64,000 nucleotides of DNA from NCBI GenBank assembly GCA_013398955.1, contig VWPU01012725.1, positions 19,651 to 83,650 on the forward strand, in the 5' to 3' direction. This stretch comes from Callaeas wilsoni. Lineage: Eukaryota > Chordata > Aves > Passeriformes > Callaeidae. The position numbers were made by a program, and so were the translations under genes. Position 1 is the first letter of the stretch, and each line of letters begins with the position of its first letter. Positions 13,101 through 23,197 of the stretch are shown one piece after another. The notes beneath the pieces were generated by a model. It saw only the letters and a program-made list of their open reading frames with translations, made no database searches and was not told where the DNA came from.

Positions 13101-16100
13101 AAGGTAGTCATCTTTGTAGTGATTCCTACTGGGGCTGGGCAAAGCTCTTTTTCTCTGACACATAGAACAGAAGGAAATAGTGGGCATGTTCTTCAACATA
13201 AGAGATTATTTCATTTCTCTCTTTGAACATTTTGGTACATTGCAGTATTTCTATGTGAGGCAAAATCTTTTTTCTTAAAAAGTTGCTTTCAGTTTTCAAG
13301 GCAATTTTCATTTTACACATCTGTGTCAGCAGTTCACCCCATGGGTTGGTGCAATTCCCTATCCCAGACAGCTTCTGAAGTCAGAGCACACCAGTGAATG
13401 GCATGTGGCAAATCAGTCTCTAGGTCTTGCAGGTTTAGCCTGATTTCAGCTTTGTGCACTTGTTTCTTCATCCCATCTCTTCTCCTTCAAACTGAACTTG
13501 TTTGCCTGTAGCTGACAGGCAAAAACTTGATTGTTTTTGTCTTGTTTTTTGTGTCTTCCTACTGCAATATACTGTTCCGCAGTAAAACACTTTTTATTTT
13601 TCAGTGACTTGGAGCAGTTGTCATTTCTGGCAGCAGCCTCTCGCAGCTTCTCTGAGAATTAAAAGGCTTGTTCAACTTAAAGCATAAGAAGTGCTCCTTC
13701 ATGAGCTCTCCCCTTATGCGTGATGATAGGTAATAAACTATCATGGAGCCTCACATTTTGTATCTGGGTATTGAAGGCTTTAAAATATGATTCCTAGATT
13801 AATTGTGAATTAATTACTTACCTTGAAATCTGTTGGAATCTTCCCTCCATCCAGCTAGCACTACATTTTGCAAGTGTTCAGAGATTGTTTCTCTTGCCTC
13901 TTTTTCCCTTTCCCTCCCTTCCAAAAAGATCCTTTGATAAAAAGACTGTTCTTAGCAGTAATGACTAGGAGTACGAGGAGAAGGAAGCTGAGTGTAAAAG
14001 ACTGCCAGAATTTTCTTGAGGCATGTGAGCAATCATATTGGGAAGTCTCATGGCCTGCCCTATGGAAACAGGCTGTACAGGGGTACATGGAGATGAAAAC
14101 AGTATTGAAGTACCCATATGGAAATCATCAATAAAACTGCAGAAGTGAAAATGTAGTGGGAAGGTCCCCAACCCTTTCTTTTGGGTTGTTTTTCCCTGTT
14201 CTTTCCATATCTGCAGTGTTCTGAACCGTTCTGACTAATATTCTTCTGTCAATACCAGATACCGTATTTAAGCTGTCATTATCATGTTGTAACCCTAGAA
14301 CTTAAAAGTCTGAAACCTTTAGGCTTCTTGCTGAGCATTAGGTTGTCTTATTTAGGCTTAGTTTTGAGGAGGGGAAATAGGTTAAACCTGATATTAAATG
14401 TCAACAGATTTGATACAACTGGATGAGATTGCAAGTGCACAACAAAAAATGGCCTCTGCTGTAAAAAGTGAGTAGTCTGAACAGAAAGTACACTCTCATG
14501 GCAGAGGAAGAGAGAGACATTTTGTCTTCCTCATGGCTGTACACTGGCAACAGTAAATGAAACCTATTAAGTTACAGAATATAGGAAGAAAAGCATCTGC
14601 CTGTCTTGAATAGGCAGATCTGCTAATGGTTTTTATAAATGCAAAACGCTCTTTCTTGCTCAGGAGGAGGAGGACTCCTTTTGACTGAGTTCAAATTTGG
14701 AACAGTCATGGCTGATTTTTGTTAGTACCATCATGACTGCAACTTTTTCCCGAATCAGAAGTAATGTCTTGTCTGGTGAGGTGGTGTTTTCTCAGCTTTG
14801 GATAAATCTAAATGTTAGAACACTCTCTATGCCTGCACTATATCAGTGCTGAAATGCTTTTCCTAGGACTGCAAGAACAATTTTTATGCACAAAAGACAG
14901 CCATGATTCAGCTGCTGAGAGTTTGCTCTGTGTAATTATACCCTGCAGCTGCAGGTAGTGATTACGTGTCCAGGGGCCTAAGCAGCTTTTCATTTATTAA
15001 AGTTCTTCATGATGACATTGTGTTTTGAATTACTTGTCTTCAGGTCAGAAGTAAAACAAGTGGTCAAACCCTGATGTCATTGTTCATTAAAATTACCTTG
15101 ACTTGAAGGCTTTATAAATGTTAAGCAAACATATATGTGCTGATTTGTGAAATGTTCAGGAGAAAGGCAGGTCCTCACCAACATTATGATGCTGCTGCTC
15201 TGCTGACATCAGGAGCTAATTCTCTGAATATTCAGATGATGAGTTCTTAAATCACATTCAAACAGAAATAGTTCTAGAAAATGGGAATAACTCATAGAAA
15301 TCAGACTTCTTTCAATATATATATTGAGAGCAGCTGGATGGCAAGATGGTTCTGTTTTGACTTTTTTCCTAATGTTAATTTATAATGGTGCCTCTGATGT
15401 TCAGACACCAAAACACCAGGCAGGTCATGAAGAAACATGAACAGCGGGACCTGCAAAGACCTACTCTCCTGGCAGTTGAAGCTGTTTTGATCTCCATGTA
15501 AATTGGAAATTGATTTGTTGCTAATGTAATAGAAATACGGTATTACTGGAGTCATTAGTATGTGCTTTCAGGGCCAGATAAAATGATCATTATTTGCAGC
15601 CTAAGATACTCTATAGAGGTATGAATGTTAATGTTATGAAACAAGAAAAATAAAAGAATGAGAATTTCTTCTTTAGGGTCGTGTGCATTCAGTTTTATTA
15701 GAAGGAAGTGCTTTATTTCCTAAAGCAGTTTTTTTTCCAGTTTTCTTTTCAGTGTTCAAGCATTACAGAAAAAAGGGTATCTTGTCAGAGACACGTTTTT
15801 AAGTGCTGTGATAATTGGAGAGTGTCTTTAAGTGTATCATGTGGAATATGGCTGGATCAGTGTTGAAATGAGCTGTTCCTATTTCAGTGTCAGGGAGATA
15901 TCGTGGCTCTGCATCTTCAGGGCTCCCCTTTGGCCCTGGCAGGCCATTAGATAAGGTTGCACTCGCTGTGTGATGAGCACTGATGGAAAAGATAGAGAAT
16001 CACTTGGCCGTAAGATCTCATCTCACAGCGATAACATCTTTCTTGATTTTAAGTTACTGGAGCTTTCTAACAGCAGATTCTTTTAACCTTTGCAGAATCA

Positions 16101-19100
16101 GGTAGCAAAACAGTAGCAGGGACCACTACAGCTGAAGAAGCTGCTAAAATCTTGACAGAGAAGCGACGTCTGGCACGGGAGCAAAGAGAGCGTGAAGACC
16201 AAGAAAGAATTCAGAGACAGGAAGAAGAAAGGTAACAATCGAGGGGAAGGAAGGGATGCTTTCAGTGGCAAGGTGTGGTTGGAAGGGACGCTCCAGCTGT
16301 ATATGTTTTCTAAGTTTTAATTGAAGTTCCTGCAAATGTTAATCCAGTTCCTGAAGCGGAGAGGCACTGGCACCAGTCTGGGGCAGGTTGCTGTGTGTAA
16401 CATCAGTTTATATCTCAGGATATATGTAATGCACAGCCTCTGTGAAATCACTGCTTCTTTTTCCTGCCAGTCACCAGTGAGGCTTTTATTTCAAAACTAG
16501 AATGTGCTTTCTGCACCACTTGTGTTTGGTTTGTTTGTATTTGCTTTGAAAGAGTTGACCTCTCTGTATTAAACTTTCCTTTGATCATCTTAGGCAGTGG
16601 TTTGATGGTACATTAAATCTCACTTGAGTGATATGAAATATCGATCAGGAGTGTTGCAGGCAAGTAATTTAAAGTGTTAAATCAGTGTGTATTCGGTTCA
16701 CTGCATAGAGTTGTTAAAAAAAAATTGCTAAGTTAGTGCTGACTAACTTTATTCTAGATCAGGGGTCACCTGTCTGCTTCTGTGAACATGGTGGAATGTC
16801 AGATTTTGTCTGTTTCCCAGTGGTGGATATGAAGCTGTCAGAAACTTGCATATAATCTGCTCTAGGTGTTCTATCAGAAATATGTCATCAGATCTGCTCT
16901 GTATGTCTGCAAGAGCTGGCACTGTACACCTTTAGTGTATCTCTGACTTCAGGCAATAGAAGAAAAAGTCTTTTAGGAAATCCCACTAAATTTATGTTTG
17001 ACAGTGATTAAAAGCTTCATTAGTGTCATGGTTGCAGATGTTTTTTATTAAATGGTCGTTGCTTAATCCAGTTCTTAATCAAACATTCCATTACTGGAAG
17101 AACCTGCCTTGACTTAATCAGCAAAGAGCATTTACTCACAAATAATTTCTTCCAAGTTATTCTGATTTTCCCTTTGACAAGTCTGGATGGTGGCATTTGT
17201 AAATCCACACCAGAAAGTATCTTTATGCACTTATTTTTTGACTGGAATGCCTAGAATTTTCTTGCTTTCCTACTCTGTCTCTTGTGCATGCACACTTTTA
17301 AAGAAATAAATAGCCAGTAATCTGTACCTTGGAAACTCCAGAATCAGAGAAGAAGAAATGGCCAGGAGAGCAACTGAGGAAAAAGCACAACGGGAGGAGG
17401 AGCTCCGGAAGCAGGAGGAGGAAAAGAGGCTGAGTTACGAAGAACAGCAAAGACAAGCTGAAGAAGAGAGGATCCGCCGGGAGCAGGAGGAGCAGGAAAA
17501 ACTCGCAGAGCTTCAGCAGCAGGTCTGTGGCTCCAGCTGTGTTCCTGGTAGAAGCTGCTGTGGTTTCGAGAGGGTTGCCTTTGATTTTTCTTACACTGAA
17601 TGGTTTTGACAAATGTCTGAGATGGATTTGAGAATGTCTGTAGGTCCTTTCCTTGCCCTGGTCTCTGTGATTTATATTTTTTTCCCTAGCATTTCATAAA
17701 TTCACATGTGGGCAAAAGCAGCTGTTTTGGAATATTTTTTTTAGCCATCAGGGATACTCTTTTGCATATGTAGAATATTTGTACTGAGCCCACTTTACCA
17801 GCAGACTGCTTTGAGTTCAAAGGAGATGGTCTGTCTGGAAAGTAATCTGGTTTAGTCTGATTCCTCTCAAAGAAAGATTGGTAGTGTTTCCAAGTCTGCT
17901 TTTCCTGTTGCTGGATAGTCTTCCACGGCAAGTTTCTGTGTACCTTTACAAAGGCATCCTTTGAACTGAAGGGAGCAGTTCTGCAGAAAGTGGGCTTTCC
18001 TTAAATTAGATTAATTCTGAAAACTAAAGCAGTTTTATATTGAAATTATTTGTGTTCAAAGAGCTGTATCTTATGAATGGCTTTGCCATGTGCCTGGATA
18101 TTTCTTCAAACGTTTGTTAATAACAAATACTCAGAGTGTTAACTATGTTTCTATCTTCTTTCCAGTCATACTGGAGTAGATTTTCCAGTGTAGAAGGAAT
18201 AGAAGATGTTCAGCACCAGGTGTCTTGGTAGCCATACCTGACTGCCAAGATTTTTAAGTTAACCTTGACACATTTAGCATTTAATTGCTATCTTGTTACT
18301 TTATAGATTGTCCTCGTTAGCCAAATGCTCATCCTGAAGCATAGTTTGAACAGCAACTTTCAGTAGCTCAGCAACATTCAGAACATTTGCATTACCTCAG
18401 TATAGCTGGTTTCAGTTTCTGAATGTCATAGGAATGTGTATTTCATGTCAGTAGCTGGGTAATTGTCATTTAGTTGTAATGTGTGGTCATATTAAACAGT
18501 GATTGTCTGGTGTTCCTGTCTGTGTTGAACCAGAATCTGTAACTGCTTTGCTTTTGACTGTTGGGAATGAGTTATGCACTGGGTGCTCTCTTCTTTTTGT
18601 TTTATTTTCAGAGAGAAGAAGCTGAAGCAAAAGCTCAAGAAGAGGCTGAAAGACAGCGACTGGAAAGAGAGAGGATTATGCAGCAAAATATGCAGGAAAG
18701 GCTTGAAAGAAAAAAGGTAGCCTGTTTTGAATTCTCAGCCTAAAATGAAAGGCAAATGGTCTCAGATGCGAGTAAATAGAAGTGTGCTTTTTTAAAGACT
18801 GCCAACTCTGGTTTGTGAACTTTAAAAACGGTGTTTAAAATAGTACACTCATGAAATATGAAAGTATTATTATGATTAATGAACGTTTAACTGGAATGCT
18901 GAAATTTAAAGCTTTGTGTGTCATTGCAAATGTTTTCCGTATTTTAACAGAGAATCGAAGAAATAATGAAAAGAACACGAAAATCAGATCAAAATGAATC
19001 CAAGGTACTTTTTTGTTTGCATCTGTGTAATGACAGAATAGGACTTTTTGCCTTGTATCCAGTCTTCCTCTGTTATCCTTACACAAAATGGCTGCCACAG

Positions 19101-22100
19101 GAAGTGCAAAGTTCTGGTGCACCAGAATAATTTCCAGTAGCTTCCCATTGCACACATTCTTCTTTGCTTGCTCTGGTGAAGAGTCTTTGTTACATTTTTG
19201 TTCAAGGCCTACAGATATAATGTTATCTGGTATTATCTATTCCAGATTGGTTTTAAACAAACACTGGTTAGTAATGGATTTTTTTTAACTGTGTGCATTC
19301 TGCCAGGACTGCTTTTCCCCAGAAAACTGAGATTTCTGGCATCATCTATTTACTTAAAGCAAGTCTTGCATTCTCTTTGGATTGCTGTTGCTACAGTAAA
19401 CTGGATGTGTTTTTGTTAGTAGTGACCTTAGTTTTGTGGAAAATTGTGCATCTTGAGGAATAGTTGTTCTTCTTCGAACATTCGAATATTCAAGTCTTCA
19501 AATAGCTGAAAATCAATAAAAATTTAGCACACACCTTGGAGAAATGAGGGGAAAAGGAACTTGGGATTAACAGGTAGGAGGTGGAAGTGGGTCCCCTGGG
19601 TGTTGCTGGGTGACCTGGTTGTCTGTGAGCCTTTGATCTCATATGGCCTCACTTCTGGGCACAAAATGGTCTTGTGTGGGAGCTGTGGCTGAGTTTGTGA
19701 AACTGTAGAGGACAGGGAGTTGTTCCAAGTAACACTCTGGCAATTCAGTTGCAGAATGAAGGGAAGTCTGCCTCGGAGGTGATGGAGGGAGAGGATATTG
19801 AAGAGGAGGAAGAGTTGGGTCTCGAGAAGACTGATCAGCCAGGTAAGGAAGCTGGATGAGTCAGGCCGGGGTGGCAGCGAGTGTCTCAGTGATGTTCAAG
19901 CTCTGTTGAAAAGGTCAATCCTAACAGCACTGGGATGGTCTGAGACCCCAGTCCCAGAGATGTCAAGGGGACTGCCTTCTTGAACAGAGAATCAGTCAAA
20001 ATGATTTGAGAGTGAAATGCAGGCAGCGTGCTTTCATTTTACAAGTGGATTTTTAAAGATGAAAAACAAATTTCATGTTGGTATAGGCAGCTTGTCTGTA
20101 GACAAATGAATCTGTTGAAGCCAAGTGCCTTGGGCTTTGGCTAGGAAAGGTTATTTTGGCACTTGTGTTTTATTCATTTAGAACAGCAATTCTGCTACTC
20201 AAGTTCTTTTTTTCTTGTATTTTATTTTTTCTCCCCCTCCCTCCACCCTGCAACATTCAGGAAAGCTAAATGGTGTTGACTTGCTCCAGGAAGTCAAGGG
20301 GGAGGCAGAGGATTGTTTAGAGACTGCACAAAGCATGATCTCTGCAGAATCTGAGGAGCAAGATGAGTCAGAGTTGAAGGCCAGTGAAGTGTTCATGAAT
20401 GGAAGTGACTTGAAAAGCGACGAGGGGTCTCTGTCTGTTACTGAACTAAAGGATTCCAGGTGAGTCTGCTGTACTGTGGGAGCACTTTGCTCTGCACAAG
20501 AAATCTCTGTCTGTGTTTAAATTAAATGCAGTGCTGTCTGCAGCCCCTTGCTGGCTGCGTGGTGTCTGTGTGCCTTTCTCCAGGCATGTGGTGTGTGCTG
20601 TCAGCTCACAGCCTCACACAGAGCAGCTAGCTCGGGATAATTGTTTGTTTAGATGGCACCGTGTTAACAGTGCTGCCTTTGCTGAGAAGTGAGACACACA
20701 GGCAGCAACATGGCAGCGTTGATTATAAAAACTGACATTGGCTTGAAACCTTTTCCATTGAAATGCCTTGCAGTTCTTGTCATTAACAAAACATTGAACA
20801 AGGGGAAGGAGGATTACACTGGAAAGGAAGAATAACCTACAGAAAGCTCTAGAACACTTTTGGTTCTGCTGAAACACCAGATACAATGCAGAAGCCTCCC
20901 GTAGTGAGGAATTTGGCTTTTTTTCTATTTCAGATTTTTTTTTTTTTTTAATGTAAAGCATTTTCATCTCCTACTGGAAAATCTGTCCTCTGATGCTTGT
21001 TCCATTTGCTCATCTAAATGCTAATGATTTAGAAATGACATTGTGAACACTTTTTTAAAGTGATGATAAATTAATGTCATTCCTCCAGTGATGGAACATA
21101 AAGACATTTTCACGATTGTCCTAAGAATGAATGAAAATTGATCAGTAATTTGGGTTTAGATTTTGAATCTGTTTTAAATATTACTGGTCTTCTGAGACTT
21201 AGTTTTGTATTCAAAAAGTCTTAGCTGGAGAAAAAAAAGGAAATACGCACACTACAAAAATTGAGACTTAATGATCAATGCTTTAAACTTGTTGCTTTCT
21301 TATATCAAATTTCTAGAGAGAGTCCTTACCTGAGAGCTGTTAGTATAGTAAAAAGTGGGTATATATTGCTGAGTTGTTCTTCCCCATTGACTCTGGGAGG
21401 GGAGATCCTGTGTGGCAGCTGGAGCTTGTCTGGGAATGCCCTTTGGGATATTCAGTGCTTTGCAGAGCATGCGGATTGCTAATTGTCTGGCCTGGAATCA
21501 ATGTAAAGGTTAAACATGTGGAAACTGCAATACAAGTACCAGTTTTCTTTTTTTTTTGTAGCCATCCTGCAAAAGAAATGGTTATCGATGACTCGGGGAA
21601 GTTGGATGTTCGTGAAGCTGATCATACAATTGGACTTATTCAGAATCTTAATGGAAAATCTGGTTCATGGACTTTTGAGGAGTTCATTGACGTTGGAGTG
21701 CATTCCAAGTCAACCAAACTGAGCTCAGACAGCATCTCTGCTGGTAACTGTAATCAAAACTTGAATGATGCTGCTACAATACCTTCTAGTCCCAAATTGG
21801 CTTTTGAGGAAGATGGTGCAGTGAATTCATTGACCAAACCTATAGATGCTTCATCAGGTAATCCAAGCTGACTTCTCTGTGTCTCTTCCCCTGGCTAGGC
21901 AATTCACTTCCTTGCGTTTTGCTCTCCTTGCCTTAACTACAGCTTCTTATTTTCAAGGCACTTTTTCCAATATGTAGGCTGGAGGGAAGGCTCTTTCTTT
22001 AGTGTTTTTAACTTGAATTCTGTCAAAAGGAGTCACCAACTGATGCCTTTTTAGGGACTTGCTAAGGCCCAACATTAAGGCTCTTCCAAAGACACAGCCG

Positions 22101-23197
22101 AGCCCTTGTGAAGTTCCAAACAGCATTGAAGCTCATATGTGAAGCTCATACTTTAAGGTTTTTCTAAGATATGTTAAATAGCACATGTTACTTTTGAAGA
22201 TACTAAACAGTTTTAAAAGTGTCTGATGTAACTCTGCACACCAGACCTTTCCACTCCTAGGCATGTTCTGTAACTTTGATGCTGACCTGTGTGGTTTTAC
22301 AAGGTCTCTTCAGACTCTTAGCAGTGTATTAGCTGTCCTCTGCTTACTGTAGAATAGCCTTTCACTTCACTGAGGCAGGTAACACCAACCTGGCATTCCA
22401 CAGATGGTTGTGTTACATTTTGGGAGGAGTAATAAAGCTGTACACACACAAAATAGTCTCAATTTTCTGAAAGAGGTGGGGCTGCATCTCAAGCCACATG
22501 TAGGTGAGAAGCCAAGCCCTGATGCAGTACAGCATAGTGTGTCAGAGAAGCTTCAGGAAGCCAGTTTATGTAAGACTGGACTTCTCTGGTGTTGGAGCCA
22601 AACCCCAAAGGGCCGTTTTCACAGGAGATCTCTTTCCATGGGATAAATGACTGTGTGATCAGTTGAAGTGAAAGCTAGTGGAAAAACAAGCCTTGCTATC
22701 CACATTTCCTTCCAGTGATGTGTAGCACTTTCTTTGATTAAAGTGTAGCACTTTTCTAGACTGAACTGTTTCCCGAGTCTCCTCTGTCACTCTGCGTCTT
22801 GTGAATTTTAGTTCCATGGGCACACCCTGATGGAGGCTTCCCTTGAGGCCACAACAGACTGGGCCATGGGAGTAGACAGATTTGTTGTGGTTCTGCTGAT
22901 CACTTTTTGTTGCGATCAGAATTACTAACTTTTTAGTGAAGGAAGTGTGGCCTTTTAATTTTGAACTTGAAAATGTTTAGACATAATACAGTTTAAGAAT
23001 TCTGTACATAACTTTGAAAACTAATGTTCCTGTAAAAAGAAAGAAAACCTACTGTGCTGGTTTTGGACTGTAAGTGACCAAGTGGTTCTGTGCTCACTCC
23101 TGGATGTAGACTGACAGTGATGATGGATGCATGTGGCATACACACAGTTGTGATGGTTAAATGTTTTCTTCTCTTTGCTCTTTGGACAGAACTGTGA
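4026..23197 (+). CDS. MAP7D3: MAP7 domain-containing protein 3 (spliced, 5' incomplete)
   Basis: This is a MAP7/ensconsin family microtubule-associated protein. Family members bind the microtubule lattice through an N-terminal coiled region and recruit or activate kinesin-1 through the C-terminal MAP7 domain. Fifteen GT-AG exons join in one frame (102, 78, 99, 126, 146, 131, 245, 136, 181, 105, 54, 88, 199, 296 and 8 coding bases), giving about 660 visible residues. In order they hold KRSxS-type Ser/Arg linkers, a RRSQLSPLDSSVISRLL block, repeated RPPSP motifs, the Glu/Arg/Gln-rich MAP7 domain ending in ERLERKK-RIEEIMKRTRKS, an acidic linker, and a C-terminal WTFEEFIDVGVHSKS block. The initiator and N-terminal coiled exons lie upstream of the window. 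The family call is firm. The choice of paralogue D3 rests on the convergent FHL1 neighbour, the arrangement I know from human Xq26.3; D2 or MAP7 itself is less likely. Confidence 0.88.
5825..5902 (+). CDS. MAP7D3: MAP7D3 exon b
   Basis: The acceptor is ACTTTCACTTCCAG. The exon encodes TTKRSASLNRLNNK followed by VPPHSQQSAPKG. The donor AAAG|GTTCGC at 5903 is weak, but it is the only nearby GT that leaves the one base needed for the next exon, which starts at codon position 2. GCAG|GTGGAA eight bases further on would break the frame. The exon is 78 bp, phase 1 to phase 1. Confidence 0.85.
6315..6413 (+). CDS. MAP7D3: MAP7D3 exon c
   Basis: The acceptor is TTGGTCTCTAG and the donor CCAG|GTGGTT. 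The 99-bp exon, phase 1 to phase 1, encodes GTEKKRSTSLSRMNSKP and a Lys/Glu tail (KVKKEEKPG). Its KKRSTSLSRMN start resembles the KRSASLNRLN start of the exon before it. Confidence 0.87.
7486..7611 (+). CDS. MAP7D3: MAP7D3 exon d (VISRLL block)
   Basis: The acceptor is TTGTTCCTGTCATTCAG and the donor CTCAG|GTAACA. The 126-bp, phase 1 to phase 1 exon encodes RRSQLSPLDSSVISRLL, then LARSKSAATLS. This is one of the most recognisable conserved blocks of the MAP7 family; MAP7D1 has RRRTQLTPLENSVISRLL and LARSKSTAALS. Confidence 0.95.
9504..9649 (+). CDS. MAP7D3: MAP7D3 exon e
   Basis: The acceptor is CCTAACTTTTATAG and the donor CCCAG|GTTTGT. The exon encodes ESHLCPRSASASS, then VPAPKVPVRSRSIDRLKSS and a Ser-rich end. 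A second acceptor, CCTCGTTCAG at 9527, lies 24 bases inside in the same frame and would drop eight residues. I prefer the first because CPRSAS-like sequence also occurs in relatives. The exon starts at codon position 2 and ends in phase 0. Confidence 0.88.
10060..10190 (+). CDS. MAP7D3: MAP7D3 exon f (PPSP-rich; 3' end seeds the minisatellite)
   Basis: The acceptor is GTATCTTCTAG and the donor GTCAG|GTATGT at 10191. The 131-bp exon encodes KSETEKPSPSSGLRRPPSPS, SARRRSPSPAN and KRPPSPSAVR. These are repeated proline-directed Ser sites in a basic context. Its last 16 bases are repeated, with the donor site and following intron bases, in the 34-bp tandem array that begins at once downstream. Confidence 0.92.
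10175..10955 (+). repeat. 34-bp minisatellite duplicating an exon end and its 5' splice site
   Basis: The unit is 34 bases. It starts GTATGTGTCCAAATTAAA, or a variant with GTGTG, CAGGTT or CAGATT, and ends CCCTTCTGCAGTCAG. Unit starts are at 10191, 10225, 10259, 10293, 10327, 10361, 10395 and 10429 (cut by the gap), then 10922 after the gap, with a last AG|GTACGT junction at 10956. Each boundary copies exon f's own CAG|GT donor. Units differ at only a few positions, which implies recent or homogenised expansion. Confidence 0.97.
10440..10895. other. assembly gap (456 N) inside the minisatellite
   Basis: The gap lies entirely within the 34-bp array, which continues on both sides. Unit starts flanking it (10429 and 10922) are 493 bases apart, 14.5 units, so the N run does not keep the repeat register and is probably an estimated length. 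Open frames reported across the N run are meaningless. Confidence 0.95.
11512..11756 (+). CDS. MAP7D3: MAP7D3 exon g (RPPSP/Lys-rich)
   Basis: The acceptor is CTTTAATTCAACAG and the donor AAGAAG|GTGGGTG. The 245-bp exon completes the split Arg codon of exon f and encodes RPPSPGMSKQRPPSPTPVSK, LTPGVTNITKKKTEAE and a Lys/Ala/Glu tail. It continues the RPPSP repeats of exon f and ends in phase 1. Confidence 0.9.
11757..14407 (+). other. MAP7D3: MAP7D3 intron (first part of 11757-16095)
   Basis: About 2.65 kb with no exon I can support. A pyrimidine tract and AG at 12826-12840 looks like an acceptor, but no matching donor or family sequence follows. If the 14408-14467 cassette is not real, the intron is one piece of 4339 bases ending at 16095. 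Confidence 0.6.
14408..14467 (+). CDS. MAP7D3: putative 60-bp cassette exon of MAP7D3
   Basis: After AAATGTCAACAG there is an open 60-base segment ending in the near-consensus donor AAAAA|GTGAGT. Its phase (1 to 1) fits exactly between exon g and the next exon, adding 20 residues that begin DLIQLDEIASAQQKM. The acceptor has a weak pyrimidine tract and I do not recognise the peptide in relatives. It is a prediction from splice signals and phase; including or skipping it keeps the frame. Confidence 0.4.
14468..16095 (+). other. MAP7D3: MAP7D3 intron (second part)
   Basis: About 1.6 kb, AT-rich. I see no coding segment, RNA gene or recognisable transposon. Confidence 0.55.
16096..16231 (+). CDS. 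MAP7D3: MAP7D3 exon: start of MAP7 domain
   Basis: The acceptor is TTAACCTTTGCAG and the donor GAAAG|GTAACA. The 136-bp exon encodes SGSKTVAGTTTAEEAAKIL, then TEKRRLAREQREREDQERI. MAP7D1 has AGTTDPEEATRLLAEKRRLAREQREKEE at this point, so this is the beginning of the C-terminal MAP7 domain, the part known to contact kinesin-1. The exon ends at codon position 2. Confidence 0.95.
17342..17522 (+). CDS. MAP7D3: MAP7D3 exon: MAP7 domain coiled-coil
   Basis: The acceptor is CCTTGGAAACTCCAG and the donor CAGCAG|GTCTGT. Sixty codons are almost wholly Glu, Arg, Gln, Lys and Ala (REEEMARRATEEKAQREEEL, then EEERIRREQEEQEKLAELQQ), giving a long charged helix. The end is phase 0. Confidence 0.94.
18612..18716 (+). 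CDS. MAP7D3: MAP7D3 exon: MAP7 domain coiled-coil, continued
   Basis: The acceptor is TTTTATTTTCAG and the donor AAAAAG|GTAGCC. Thirty-five codons encode REEAEAKAQEEAERQRLERE and end QERLERKK. The ERLERKK end is shared with MAP7D1. The exon is phase 0 to phase 0. Confidence 0.94.
18951..19004 (+). CDS. MAP7D3: MAP7D3 exon: end of MAP7 domain
   Basis: The acceptor is CGTATTTTAACAG and the donor CCAAG|GTACTT. Eighteen codons encode RIEEIMKRTRKSDQNESK. The EEIMKRTR motif matches the conserved end of the MAP7 domain. The exon is phase 0 to phase 0. Confidence 0.94.
19755..19842 (+). CDS. MAP7D3: MAP7D3 exon: acidic linker
   Basis: The acceptor is ATTCAGTTGCAG and the donor CCAG|GTAAGG. It encodes NEGKSASEVMEGEDIEEEEE and GLEKTDQPG. 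The tandem acceptor CAG-TTGCAG would add two codons (Leu-Gln) in frame if the upstream AG (19748) were used. Confidence 0.85.
20261..20459 (+). CDS. MAP7D3: MAP7D3 exon: acidic Ser-rich linker
   Basis: The acceptor is CCTGCAACATTCAG after a long pyrimidine tract (20217-20249), and the donor is CCAG|GTGAGT. The 199-bp exon encodes GKLNGVDLLQEVKGEAED, MISAESEEQDESELK and LKSDEGSLSVTELKDS. It is a variable, low-conservation segment between the MAP7 domain and the C-terminal block. Confidence 0.87.
21562..21857 (+). CDS. MAP7D3: MAP7D3 exon: conserved C-terminal block
   Basis: The acceptor is CTTTTTTTTTTGTAG and the donor TCATCAG|GTAATCC. The 296-bp exon encodes SGSWTFEEFIDVGVHSKSTK and, near its end, PKLAFEEDGAVNSLTKP. 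These align with the NFEEIINLPIGSKPS and NPILAFDDEGTLGPL segments of MAP7D1, so the reading is close to the protein's end. Retaining the intron would add GNPS and a stop at about 21871. Confidence 0.94.
21858..23189 (+). other. MAP7D3: last MAP7D3 intron
   Basis: 1332 bases before the predicted terminal exon. The first codons after the upstream donor reach a stop at about 21871, so retention would give a near-full-length protein with a different last four residues. Confidence 0.5.

Larger units (their letters stand above)
16232..21561 (+). other. MAP7D3: MAP7D3 introns in the MAP7-domain part
   Basis: Introns of 1110, 1089, 234, 750, 418 and 1102 bases lie between the exons listed separately. 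They are AT-rich and pyrimidine-biased near acceptors. No additional exon or repeat is supported. Confidence 0.55.
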
